A stretch of DNA of 64,000 nucleotides from Clostridium sp. C8-1-8 (GTDB lineage Bacteria > Bacillota > Clostridia > Clostridiales > Clostridiaceae). Below the pieces are notes generated by a model. It did not search any database. It had not been told where the DNA came from and was given only the letters and a program-made list of their open reading frames with translations. Location of the stretch: positions 186,001 through 250,000 of the forward strand of contig NZ_JAABNO010000003.1 of assembly GCF_009928445.1 (NCBI RefSeq). The letters run 5' to 3'. Each line of letters begins with the position of its first letter. Position 1 is the first letter of the stretch. Position numbers and translations under genes: made by a program. This document shows positions 44,305-52,269 of the stretch, piece by piece.

Positions 44305-44508
44305 CTAAACATTATAAATTCTTTCTACCCTGTTTCCTATTGCACATACAAATTCATAATTAAAACTTCCTGACAAGTTGGCTAATTCCTCAACACTAAT
44401 ATAATTATTACCATCTTGTCCAACTAAAGTCATTTCATCTTCAATTTTACCATCCTCTATAGGGGTAACGTCAACCATCATTTGATCCATTCATATTCTT
44501 GCGATTAT
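44305..44508 (-). pseudogene. alr: decayed alanine racemase, C-terminal remnant
   Basis: The frame from 44490 reads MDQMMVDVTPIEDG...VSIEE-like text ending in GNRVERIYNV, the last 61 residues of an alanine racemase, with DQMMVDVT as its clear hallmark. Directly upstream the same frame reads IIAR-I-stop-MDQ, where an intact enzyme has xGRICMDQ, so a TGA replaces the Cys codon. The PLP-lysine part is missing. It lies between the D-glutamate cyclase-like genes and pxpB, in the same direction, and shows that a racemase was once part of this cluster. Confidence 0.8.
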
Positions 44509-44597
44509 GTATGCATATTATCCATAGATTAATACACTTCCTCATTAAACACGTCCACGTTTATCCCCATCTATTTGCTATCTTAGTCTTCCTTCTC

Positions 44598-44636
44598 AAT
44601 ACTAAGTTTAAATATATCAAAATTAAACTTAGTATT
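44598..44636. repeat. hairpin between DUF1445 gene and alr remnant
   Basis: AATACTAAGTTTAA and TTAAACTTAGTATT are perfect arms. There is a T-run only on the plus-strand side, so as a terminator of the minus-strand operon it would be imperfect. It may separate the dat operon from pxpBC. Confidence 0.5.
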
Positions 44637-44694
44637 TTTATCCAAAGCTCCTTATGAGTCCAATAGTTGAATTAGTAAATCTTTAGAACTAATA

Positions 44695-45480
44695 TCAGTA
44701 TTTCAAATCTATATTCTTTATATCAGTTATCAGCATATGACCTGGTGCATGGGTAATAGCTATTTTAGGCTTCACATTCATTACCACTGCTTGAGGAGTA
44801 ACTCCACAGGCCCAAAACACAGGCACTTCACCATCTTTTATTGATACTGAGTCACCAAAGTCAGGTTTATTTATATCTTTTATCCCTATAATTAATGGGT
44901 CTCCTATATGAATTGGTGCTCCATGGACTTTAGGCATAGCTCCAGTGGCGAGAACCGATTTTATAATCTTATCGTAGGAAAGTGGTCTCATACTGACAAC
45001 CATTTTCCCACTAAATACTCCTGCTGGTATACAATCTATGTTAGTAATATACATAGAAACATTAGCCCCCTCCTCTATATGTCTCATAGGAACCTGAGCT
45101 TCAAGGAGCTCTCCTTCAAAGGAAAAGCTGCAGCCAATTAAAAAGCTTACAAAATCCTGCCTCCATAGATGGCTAATATCTTCACACTCACAGGCTAAAA
45201 CTCCATTTTCGTAAACTCTATACTTAGGAATATCCGTTGTGATGTCTATGTCTTCACCTAAATACTTTAACTTTCTATTTCCCACATCACTTACTTCAAG
45301 AATTGGACAAGATTTAGGATTTCTTTGAGCAAAGAGTAAGAAATCATAAGCTAATTCTCTAGGTAAAATCACTAAATTAGCTTGGGCATAGCCATCACAC
45401 ATTCCAGCAGTAGGATTTGTTATTTTTTTCTCTCTTATTAATCTTCTAACCTCTGAGGGTTTCATAGTTGAATAATTCAT
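44695..45480 (-). CDS. DUF1445 (YcsI-type) protein, D-glutamate cyclase-like
   Basis: 261 residues, full length for the DUF1445/YcsI family (often called putative hydro-lyase). The start MKPSEVRRLIREKKITNPTA, then GYAQANLVILP and the C-terminal FWACGVTPQAVV and ITHAPGHMLITD are family signatures. In the animal D-glutamate cyclase a DUF1445-like domain is fused to a DUF4392-like domain; here the DUF4392 gene is 12 bases upstream. I infer both work together on D-glutamate. In Bacillus, YcsI lies beside KipI/KipA, as here. Confidence 0.88.
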   Translation of the reverse strand: MNYSTMKPSEVRRLIREKKITNPTAGMCDGYAQANLVILPRELAYDFLLFAQRNPKSCPILEVSDVGNRKLKYLGEDIDITTDIPKYRVYENGVLACECEDISHLWRQDFVSFLIGCSFSFEGELLEAQVPMRHIEEGANVSMYITNIDCIPAGVFSGKMVVSMRPLSYDKIIKSVLATGAMPKVHGAPIHIGDPLIIGIKDINKPDFGDSVSIKDGEVPVFWACGVTPQAVVMNVKPKIAITHAPGHMLITDIKNIDLKY

Positions 45481-45492
45481 AACTTTCCCACC

Positions 45493-46605
45493 TCAAATTA
45501 TATTTTGAAGCTTTTCATCTTCATATACATATTCCTCAGTTTTTTCGTAAAATCCTAGCTCCATTACTTTTTCGAACCAAGTAGCACAAGTCTTCTCCAA
45601 ACTCATGGCAGAATCTATGGTTTCTCTCATCAGGCTAACTATAGATAAGTTCATCTCTAGCCCACAGCCATCAATGGCTGGAACTAAATCTCCATACATG
45701 TCTATCATCCCACTTCTAGAAGCAGTAATCATAGCTTCCTTTTGCATCTCTTTTGTATGCATTAAGCTCAAGTCCTTCTTCAAAAAAGCTAAGGCAGCCA
45801 TAAGTCCATAGCATCCCCAGTCAGAAACCGTTGCAGTTATTATATTATCAGCTTTTGTATTAGCTAGTATTCCACCATTGCAGCCACAATTACAACTGCC
45901 TTTTGCAATATAAGGAACATATTTTTCTAAATGTTCCTTCAAGGTTCCCATACCTATTTCATTACCAAGATCCCCAATTGCTATATTTAAAACACCCTTT
46001 TTCTTTAACTTTTCAAATAATATATCCTGCTTTGCTTCTAAACTGGTTACGTCTAAACCCACAGCGTTATGGTACACCCCTTGAGCATTAGCTCCAGGAC
46101 ATTCTATACTTATAACTGCACTAGGAAGTCCCTTAGAAATTAGCTCCTCAGCTTGTAGCTCAGCCTCACTTTCCTTCTTTGCAAAGGAGATACCTGCTAG
46201 GGAAAGCGGGTATTCTCTTAGCTTTTCTATATTGTCATGAAAATGTAATCCAACCACATAGGCTAGATTTTCTACAGCCTTAATACTTTCCTCGGGGCAC
46301 ACTATAACAGGTTTTACATTAAAACCTTTTACCAAAGTTCTAGCTAGCAGCAGCGAGCTAACTATGCCATCCATTTCAGCCTTTTTGAAGGGTAACAAAA
46401 CAAACCCTGTCATGATATAAACTAGCTCCCCTTCTTTTAGTGTACCTTCTAGTTTCTTTGCACTATTAATTGTTAGTGGATCTTTTGTGTATTTTCTTGA
46501 TGCGCTATAAAGTATCCTACATACTCCATAGCCTCTTGGATCTAAATTCATTAAACTATCTAGATTCTCACCTACGTTTAATATGGTTAATTCTTTTTGA
46601 TTCAT
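45493..46605 (-). CDS. DUF4392 protein, D-glutamate cyclase-like domain
   Basis: 370 residues. After an N-terminal part comes the DUF4392 core: SARK-like start, IMTGFVLLPFKKAEMDG (about 64-80), ISIECPGANAQGVYHNAVG and IAIGDLGNEIGMGTLKEHL, where the GD-GNEIGMG motif is the family mark; CNCGC may bind a metal. This is the C-terminal domain of animal D-glutamate cyclase, which makes 5-oxo-D-proline from D-glutamate. It lies in an operon between the D-amino-acid aminotransferase and the DUF1445 gene. Confidence 0.87.
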   Translation of the reverse strand: MNQKELTILNVGENLDSLMNLDPRGYGVCRILYSASRKYTKDPLTINSAKKLEGTLKEGELVYIMTGFVLLPFKKAEMDGIVSSLLLARTLVKGFNVKPVIVCPEESIKAVENLAYVVGLHFHDNIEKLREYPLSLAGISFAKKESEAELQAEELISKGLPSAVISIECPGANAQGVYHNAVGLDVTSLEAKQDILFEKLKKKGVLNIAIGDLGNEIGMGTLKEHLEKYVPYIAKGSCNCGCNGGILANTKADNIITATVSDWGCYGLMAALAFLKKDLSLMHTKEMQKEAMITASRSGMIDMYGDLVPAIDGCGLEMNLSIVSLMRETIDSAMSLEKTCATWFEKVMELGFYEKTEEYVYEDEKLQNII

Positions 46606-46622
46606 ACACCATACCTCTAACC

Positions 46623-47465
46623 TTATATTGTTTCTTCTAAAAATTCTTCAAGTAAAGCATTCTGCAATCTTTCAACTACTTCAGAAGCTTTTCCACCTAC
46701 TGGCTTACCATCTATCTCGCAGGCACTCATGCAAAATTGACCAGAACTTGTAACTATTACTTCATCTGCTTCCATCAACTCTTTTAAGGTAAATGGGGTT
46801 TCATCTACAGGAATATTAAATTTCTTGCACATCTTAATTATATGAGCCCTTGCTATGCCTGGCAGAATCAAATTATCTGCCGGTGCAGTTTTAAAAACAC
46901 CATTTTTAATTATAGATACATTACTGTGGGCACATTCTGTTACCCTATCACCTCTGTGGAAAATAGCTTCATCACATCCTGCTTCTTCAGTTTTTTGAGC
47001 TGCCATAACACTTGGTAATAAATTTAAAGTCTTAATATTGCAATGTAAGAATCTTGTATCTTCTATGGTTATTAGTTTTATCTTTTTCGACATATCTTTA
47101 ATATTGCGTGGTGTAAGCACTATCCAGATATTAGCCTTTATATTCTCCTCAGGAAAAATATGATTACGCATTCCAGTTCCTCTTGTAACCTGCCAATATA
47201 CAAACTGTTCTCCGCAGTCAACCTTTTTAACCATCTCTTGAAGCAAGCCCTTTAGTTCTTCTTTCGTATAAGGAATCTTAATTGAGAGTAATCCTGCGCT
47301 ATTATAAAATCTATCTATATGCTCATCTAATGCAAATATTTTATGATTTCTACTATAAGTAGCATCATAAACTCCATCACCAAAATAGCATACACGATCA
47401 TTCATAGGTATCTTCATGTTCTCGATTAAATCATACTCTCCGTTGTAAAACCCCAAATTTTCCAT
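46623..47465 (-). CDS. dat: D-amino-acid aminotransferase
   Basis: 280 residues, matching D-amino-acid aminotransferases in length. Fold-type IV PLP enzyme: RVCYFGDGVYD, then Lys145 in CNIKTLNLLPSV as the likely PLP lysine, and Glu177 in RVTECAHSNVSI, both at the positions known from the Bacillus enzyme. The reaction moves an amino group between D-alanine (or other D-amino acids) and 2-oxoglutarate, giving D-glutamate. It is the first gene of the cluster, with a promoter and hairpin upstream. A branched-chain aminotransferase is less likely, given the D-type motif and its neighbours. Confidence 0.88.
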   Translation of the reverse strand: MENLGFYNGEYDLIENMKIPMNDRVCYFGDGVYDATYSRNHKIFALDEHIDRFYNSAGLLSIKIPYTKEELKGLLQEMVKKVDCGEQFVYWQVTRGTGMRNHIFPEENIKANIWIVLTPRNIKDMSKKIKLITIEDTRFLHCNIKTLNLLPSVMAAQKTEEAGCDEAIFHRGDRVTECAHSNVSIIKNGVFKTAPADNLILPGIARAHIIKMCKKFNIPVDETPFTLKELMEADEVIVTSSGQFCMSACEIDGKPVGGKASEVVERLQNALLEEFLEETI

Positions 47466-47608
47466 AAATATTCCCCCTTAAATTTTACTTATTTTTATTG
47501 TGTATCAATTTTTATGCCTATGTAATAATATTTCCATAGACTACGGATTAGTGTTTACTCTTTAGCTATTTTTCACATTTTATAGATATATAACTCTATA
47601 AAAATATA

Positions 47609-47656
47609 ACTCATACTTATTAACACAGCGCCCTTGCTGTATAAATATGTATGAGT
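47609..47656 (-). terminator. hairpin in the dat leader (attenuator candidate)
   Basis: ACTCATAC and GTATGAGT are outer arms, and ACAGC and GCTGT are inner arms. On the minus strand it is followed by ATATTTTTATAG. It lies between the likely promoter and dat, about 145 bases before the ATG, so it could reduce read-through into the operon. Confidence 0.5.
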
Positions 47657-47672
47657 TTCAAATATTAATATA

Positions 47673-47701
47673 ATACTATACTAGTTATAATTTTTTTTCA
47701 A
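47673..47701 (-). promoter_or_regulatory. sigma-A promoter of the dat operon
   Basis: On the minus strand TTGAAA, a 17-base spacer and TAGTAT. This predicts a leader of about 200 bases before dat. Confidence 0.5.
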
Positions 47702-48095
47702 CATTTATTAATGGTTATAGAATATTTATTTTTATTATCAGTAAATTAATTTTTTCTATTTATCCTTTAATACGGAAAATCTTTTTACTGTACATTAATA
47801 TTAACTTTATGTTGTTAAAAGTATTTGAGTCTCCATATTAATATTTTTCAGTATGTAGTTTGTCTTTGTCTTTGAAAGTTCCCATACTCACTTCTATTAA
47901 AGCCCTTGTATCGTTACCTAACTTACTTTCATCTAAAACTGTTATATAATTACTTATTATTAATCTTTCTATATTTTATTTATATCTTACAATCTACTAT
48001 AGCAACAGTTAATGTATTCATAGTTAAATGTTTAGCTTTTACCCATCTGCCTTTTCTAAATATAAGTAAAGAAATTCTGTCATATGGCATATTTT
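47702..48095. other. AT-rich gap, nothing recognised
   Basis: This stretch follows the EFR1 gene and precedes the dat promoter. Plus-strand frames here lack ribosome sites. I see no RNA structure or repeat of note. Confidence 0.4.
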
Positions 48096-48923
48096 TTAAT
48101 CCTTACTACTACTTGGCCCATGATATCTTTCATATATTTTAGGATCTGCATATTTGCCATTAAATAGGATTGAAGAGCTTGAACAATTGTTATAACACCT
48201 CATGCATGCTGTGCAGGAGGGTAAAAATATAAACTTATTCTCCTTATATTCGATACTTTTTGTAGGGCACCTATTAACACATAGCATACATCTACTACAA
48301 GTAGCAATATCAATACTTAAGGCTTTGTAGTTGTTTTCTATTGCATCTTTTGATACTCTGCGAATAAAAATATTAGGAATTAAATAAAAGCCTACCCCAT
48401 TTATATATTTTTTTCCTTCAAGCATCATGTCAATCATCTTTAATAATTGTCCTTTAGCTTTTTCTTTCCTCTTGTTCATCTTATCAGTGCTTAGTGCTTT
48501 TATTTTTAACTTAGGTGTAGATATATTGTTGCAAAGTTGTATGTTCACATAAGAAATAATTCTAAAATTAGTATTTATAAATAATTTTTTAGCGCAAAAT
48601 GGTCCAAATCCATTTACATAGGCAATAGTATTGATAATATAAACAGGCCTTGAAATCTCTTTTTTATTTTCACAGACTTTAGTAAGTTTAATAATGAAAT
48701 TCTTCATAATAGGTGGTAAATTGCCTCCATATATAGGATTTGCAAAACCTACAAAATCTGATCTATCAATTATATCTTCTAAAAAAGAAGTTTCCTTGTT
48801 CTTTATACTTTCTATGGAAATCGACTCGTACTCATGTCCTTTTTCTATAACTAATTGATTAAATTCTTTTACTGCCCATTCTGTATTGCCAGTCCCACTA
48901 AAATAGAAGGTTGAAAATTTCAT
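48096..48923 (-). CDS. EFR1-family flavodoxin-ferredoxin fusion protein
   Basis: 275 residues. The N-terminal half is flavodoxin-like with the FMN phosphate loop in FSTFYFSGTGNTEWAV (about 3-18) and FVGFANPIYGGNLPP. The C-terminal part has two 4Fe-4S motifs, CSRCMLCVNRCPTKS and CTACMRCYNNCSSSS. Such proteins carry electrons between iron-sulfur and flavin partners in anaerobes. The frame opens at 48968, but AGGGGGG is placed for the ATG at 48923. No redox partner is adjacent. Confidence 0.9.
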   Translation of the reverse strand: MKFSTFYFSGTGNTEWAVKEFNQLVIEKGHEYESISIESIKNKETSFLEDIIDRSDFVGFANPIYGGNLPPIMKNFIIKLTKVCENKKEISRPVYIINTIAYVNGFGPFCAKKLFINTNFRIISYVNIQLCNNISTPKLKIKALSTDKMNKRKEKAKGQLLKMIDMMLEGKKYINGVGFYLIPNIFIRRVSKDAIENNYKALSIDIATCSRCMLCVNRCPTKSIEYKENKFIFLPSCTACMRCYNNCSSSSILFNGKYADPKIYERYHGPSSSKD

Positions 48924-48989
48924 TATAGCCCCCCTAATCATGGATAAAAACTTCAATAAAGAATACATTTTTTAGTGAACTTTTTATTA

Positions 48990-49598
48990 TTAAATTTTGC
49001 TTTTAGCTTCCCACTCACTTTTACTTAATTTGTAATAATAGTATTCCTTATTATCAATATAAATATTTTTAACTAACCTAAATCCACATTTTTTTATTAC
49101 CTTATTGGAGGGTATATTATAGGTTAATGCAGTGGCGTTCAGTACCTCAGTATTGGTTTTGTCAAACAGATACTTAATTAGACCTTGAGCCGCCTCAGTT
49201 ACGTAGCCTTTGCATGTGAAGGCATTTGAAATACCATAACCTATCTCCCTGTTTGGCTTCGGCAACTCTTCTTTCACCCCAGAATTAATCCATCCAATAA
49301 GTTCATTTGTTTCCTTCAATATAATTCCTAATCGTAGTATTTGCTCCTCGATATTAGGTACAGCATCAAAAAACTCTCTATTCTCTTTTAGTTCATATTT
49401 AGTAAGCCACTCCCTCCGCTTCTCTTTTGTCGCTATCCAATCAGGTAGAAACTCCCTTATCTCAGGCTGCAAAGTAATATTGTATATCGCATCTAGATCC
49501 TCCACTTGATATTCTCTTAGTATTATATTCTTACATTCTATAGTAAATACTTTATTTGAATCTAACATTTTAACGGCTTTAGCGTTTGTAGTAACCAT
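48990..49598 (-). CDS. RimJ/RimL-type GNAT acetyltransferase
   Basis: 202 residues. IILREYQVEDLDAIYNI (strand 1/helix 1), IGWINSGVKEE, IGYGISNAFTCKGYVTEAAQ (acetyl-CoA loop, with CKGYVTEA in place of GKGYATEA) and IPSNKVIKKCGFRLVKN mark a RimJ/RimL-like enzyme. ATGs at 49607, 49604 and 49598 are possible; AGAGAGG is 9 bases from 49598. It lies 66 bases upstream of the EFR1 gene on the same strand and may be co-transcribed. Confidence 0.85.
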   Translation of the reverse strand: MVTTNAKAVKMLDSNKVFTIECKNIILREYQVEDLDAIYNITLQPEIREFLPDWIATKEKRREWLTKYELKENREFFDAVPNIEEQILRLGIILKETNELIGWINSGVKEELPKPNREIGYGISNAFTCKGYVTEAAQGLIKYLFDKTNTEVLNATALTYNIPSNKVIKKCGFRLVKNIYIDNKEYYYYKLSKSEWEAKSKI

Positions 49599-49607
49599 AT
49601 TCATCAT

Positions 49608-50792
49608 CCTCTCTTTAAATTACTGATATATACCAAGTATTATCCAATAAAACTAAGCTAATAGTTATATGAAATATATTTAAAGCTTAGTTACTTAGAT
49701 TTAGTTTTAAATTATATATCTTGTAGGGGGATATTACTAAAACTTAAGTAATAACTGTTGTATAGTACTGACTTCTGGATGTTGCCTTGTATTATGACTT
49801 AATAGCTAAAGCTAATTCTTCCAAAATAAATCTACAAGCCACAATTTGTTATTTTTATAAGACAATACTCCTTATAATATTTCTAGTCTATAGACCAAGG
49901 AAATCTCTAATTTCAGAATATCATTCAGCTAATTCCTATAACAACCTCATATTTAATTCTTAAACAAAAAAGTACTAAAGTGAATTTCTTTATCAACTTT
50001 TTCCCTATCTAACTTTCCGAATATACTAATAAAAATCTGACAGACGACATATTTTTCTTTTTTATACTTTCTCATGAATTAATAGTCAGGAGAATAGCCA
50101 ATACTTATAAACTTTATGTATATAATTTAAATCTCTATAGAATAAAAAATACTGAAATGAACTTCTCTATGGACTTTATTACTAACTTAAATTAATCATA
50201 AATTATCGGTAGATTGGAAATTGATACTAGATTCGTGTTATACTTATTTTGAAATTATAGTTTAAGATAGACCTAGCTTGTTTATAATAGGTAATGTAGT
50301 AAACATATACTAAAGATGTTTTATATATTCTAGGTTAATTGACCAAATGCTATTGAGGCAATTTATCAGCAATTATTAAGTATTTTTTCTCAATATATAT
50401 GAAGAAATTGTTATGACTAAAAGACTAATTCTTTATATTAGAAATAAATATATAATATAATAGTTGAATTACATAATCTATGTTATAAACAAATTGATTT
50501 AACGTAAATCTAATTCCATAGCTAATTTACCTTTACTATTTAGTAAAACTACTAACCTACTTTATATTACAAATCTAGGATGTCTTTTAAGCTGAGTAGC
50601 TAAATACGCAAAACTCAAATTCTCAATTTATTTTTAAGCTTTCATAATATTATAGTGAGAGATTTTATAAATATAATTTGAGAATGAAGTGGCGCGTCTT
50701 TATAGGCTACTTTCATGTTCATTAAAATAATAATACCCTTAGTCTAAATCATAATATTAGTCTAAGCAGTGTGATAATAGGAGTTGATTATA
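49608..50792. other. 1.2-kb gap without a supported gene
   Basis: The longest gene-free stretch in the window. On the minus strand, a frame of 40 codons (49953-50075) has no ribosome site; its piece KVDKEIHFSTF reappears as KVHREVHFSIF in the same strand at about 50143-50187, so a short DNA segment is present as two diverged copies. Other short coding-like pieces are broken by stops (for example near 49860-49935). It may be a decayed gene region. A small hairpin (GAAGTGGC/GCTACTTTC) lies at 50685-50715 before the MurC-like gene. Confidence 0.45.
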
Positions 50793-52205
50793 TTGGAACG
50801 TAAAATTAAAGTACATTTTATGGGTATATGCGGGAGTGGTGCTGCACCTATAGCAATTCTAGCAAAAAATTATGGTTTTGATGTATCCGGATGTGACCTT
50901 AACATATCAGGTTATTATAAAGATGCATTGGTAGAGAATAATATAGAGCTTATTAAAGGTCACGATGTAAGTCACATAGCAGATATAGATATATTAGCAA
51001 TCTCCCCTGCTATCTTAGATATCTCCCCTGATCATCCAGAAATTGTAGAGGCAAAAAATAGAGGAATCCTTATGACTTGGCAGGAGTTTTCTGCAAAATA
51101 TGTTCAGAAGGATAAGTTTGTTATTTCTGTGGCTGGTACTCATGGTAAGTCTACAACTACAGTTTTAATGGGGCTTGTCTTAGAAGATGGTGGTATTGAC
51201 CCAAGCGTTGAAGCTGGAACTACCTTCAAAAATTGGGGAGGCGGATACAGGCTAGGAAAGTCAAATTACTTTGTATGTGAAGCTGATGAATTCAATAATA
51301 ACTTCTTAAACTACAGTCCTTCAATAGCTGTAATAAATAACGTAGAAATGGATCATCCTGAGTTCTTCAAGGATGTTGATGATGTAAAGAATTCCTTTAA
51401 GAACTTTATAAAAAAACTTAAAGGACCAAAAACTTTAATTGTTAACGAAGACAGTTTAGCTATTAGAGAAATTCTATGCGAACTAAAAGATTGGCTTGAA
51501 CAAGAAAAAGTAAGAGTGATTGGGTATTATATAGATAAGAAACTGGACTTCCCTTTTGCTATAGAATATAAGGCAGAATTAACTTCAAACACTCCTGAGT
51601 ATTCATCCTTTAGACTAACCTATGGAGATAAAGAAGATAATTTTGAGCTTGGTCTTATTGGTAAACACAATGTTGAAAATTCTTTAGGTGTTCTAGCTAC
51701 TGCCTTAGAATTAGGAGTTGACTTAACTTCCATCAAGAATTCCTTTAAAAGCTTTAAAGGAGTAGGTAGAAGATTAGAGTTAGTGGCTGATATTGAGGAT
51801 ATAAAGATCTATGATGATTTTGCTCACCACCCTACTGCTGTAGCAGCTACCTTAGATTCAATTAAGCTTAGCTTTCCAGGCAAAAAGGTTTTTGCTATTT
51901 TTGAACCTCATCAGCTTTCAAGAGCAAAGCTATTTTTCAACGAATTCGCTGATGCTCTAAGAAAGGCAGATAGAGTAATAATCACAAAACCATTCTTAGG
52001 TAGAGAGGCATATAAAAACATAGAGCCAGTTGACTTAAATAAAATGTGTAGTGTAATAAATGAAGATAAAGCAGACTACATAGAAAGCTCTGAAGAAATA
52101 TGTAGTAAAATCCTTAGTGAAGCTAAAAATGGAGACATAATTATAGTTTTCGGAGCTGGTAACTCTTATAAGCTATCTAGACAAATTATTGATGTACTAA
52201 AGTAA
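50793..52205 (+). CDS. murC: MurC-like Mur ligase (UDP-N-acetylmuramate-L-alanine ligase type)
   Basis: 470 residues with the three Mur ligase domains: an N-terminal Rossmann part (VHFMGICGSGAAPIAILAKN), the ATP-binding P-loop VAGTHGKSTTT (about 113-123), VCEADEFNNNFL, NNVEMDHPEFF, and a C-terminal part with GVGRRLE and YDDFAHHPTAV. MurC adds L-alanine to UDP-MurNAc in the cytoplasm. GICGSG and GKST differ from most MurC (GIGGxGM, GKTT) and lean toward Mpl-like ligases, so it could be a second, divergent enzyme. The TTG at 50793 has AGGAG 9 bases before it. It stands alone. Confidence 0.82.
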   Translation: MERKIKVHFMGICGSGAAPIAILAKNYGFDVSGCDLNISGYYKDALVENNIELIKGHDVSHIADIDILAISPAILDISPDHPEIVEAKNRGILMTWQEFSAKYVQKDKFVISVAGTHGKSTTTVLMGLVLEDGGIDPSVEAGTTFKNWGGGYRLGKSNYFVCEADEFNNNFLNYSPSIAVINNVEMDHPEFFKDVDDVKNSFKNFIKKLKGPKTLIVNEDSLAIREILCELKDWLEQEKVRVIGYYIDKKLDFPFAIEYKAELTSNTPEYSSFRLTYGDKEDNFELGLIGKHNVENSLGVLATALELGVDLTSIKNSFKSFKGVGRRLELVADIEDIKIYDDFAHHPTAVAATLDSIKLSFPGKKVFAIFEPHQLSRAKLFFNEFADALRKADRVIITKPFLGREAYKNIEPVDLNKMCSVINEDKADYIESSEEICSKILSEAKNGDIIIVFGAGNSYKLSRQIIDVLK

Positions 52206-52215
52206 AAAGTAGTTA

Positions 52216-52253
52216 AAAAAGTGTCGTAAAACTAAAGTTTTACGACACTTTTT
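52216..52253. terminator. bidirectional terminator
   Basis: An 18-pair perfect stem with AAAAAGTGTCGTAAAACT, tiny loop, and T-runs at both ends, between the converging MurC-like and permease genes. Confidence 0.9.
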
Positions 52254-52269
52254 AATATACTATAATCTT

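Noticed and set aside
6881-49598. Five GNAT genes in one window as an acetylation island
   Set aside because: They are scattered, of different subfamilies and each in its own unit; clostridial genomes carry many GNATs.
49953-50075. Minus-strand frame of 40 codons
   Set aside because: No ribosome site; repeated in diverged form nearby, which is better recorded as a repeat or relic than as a gene.
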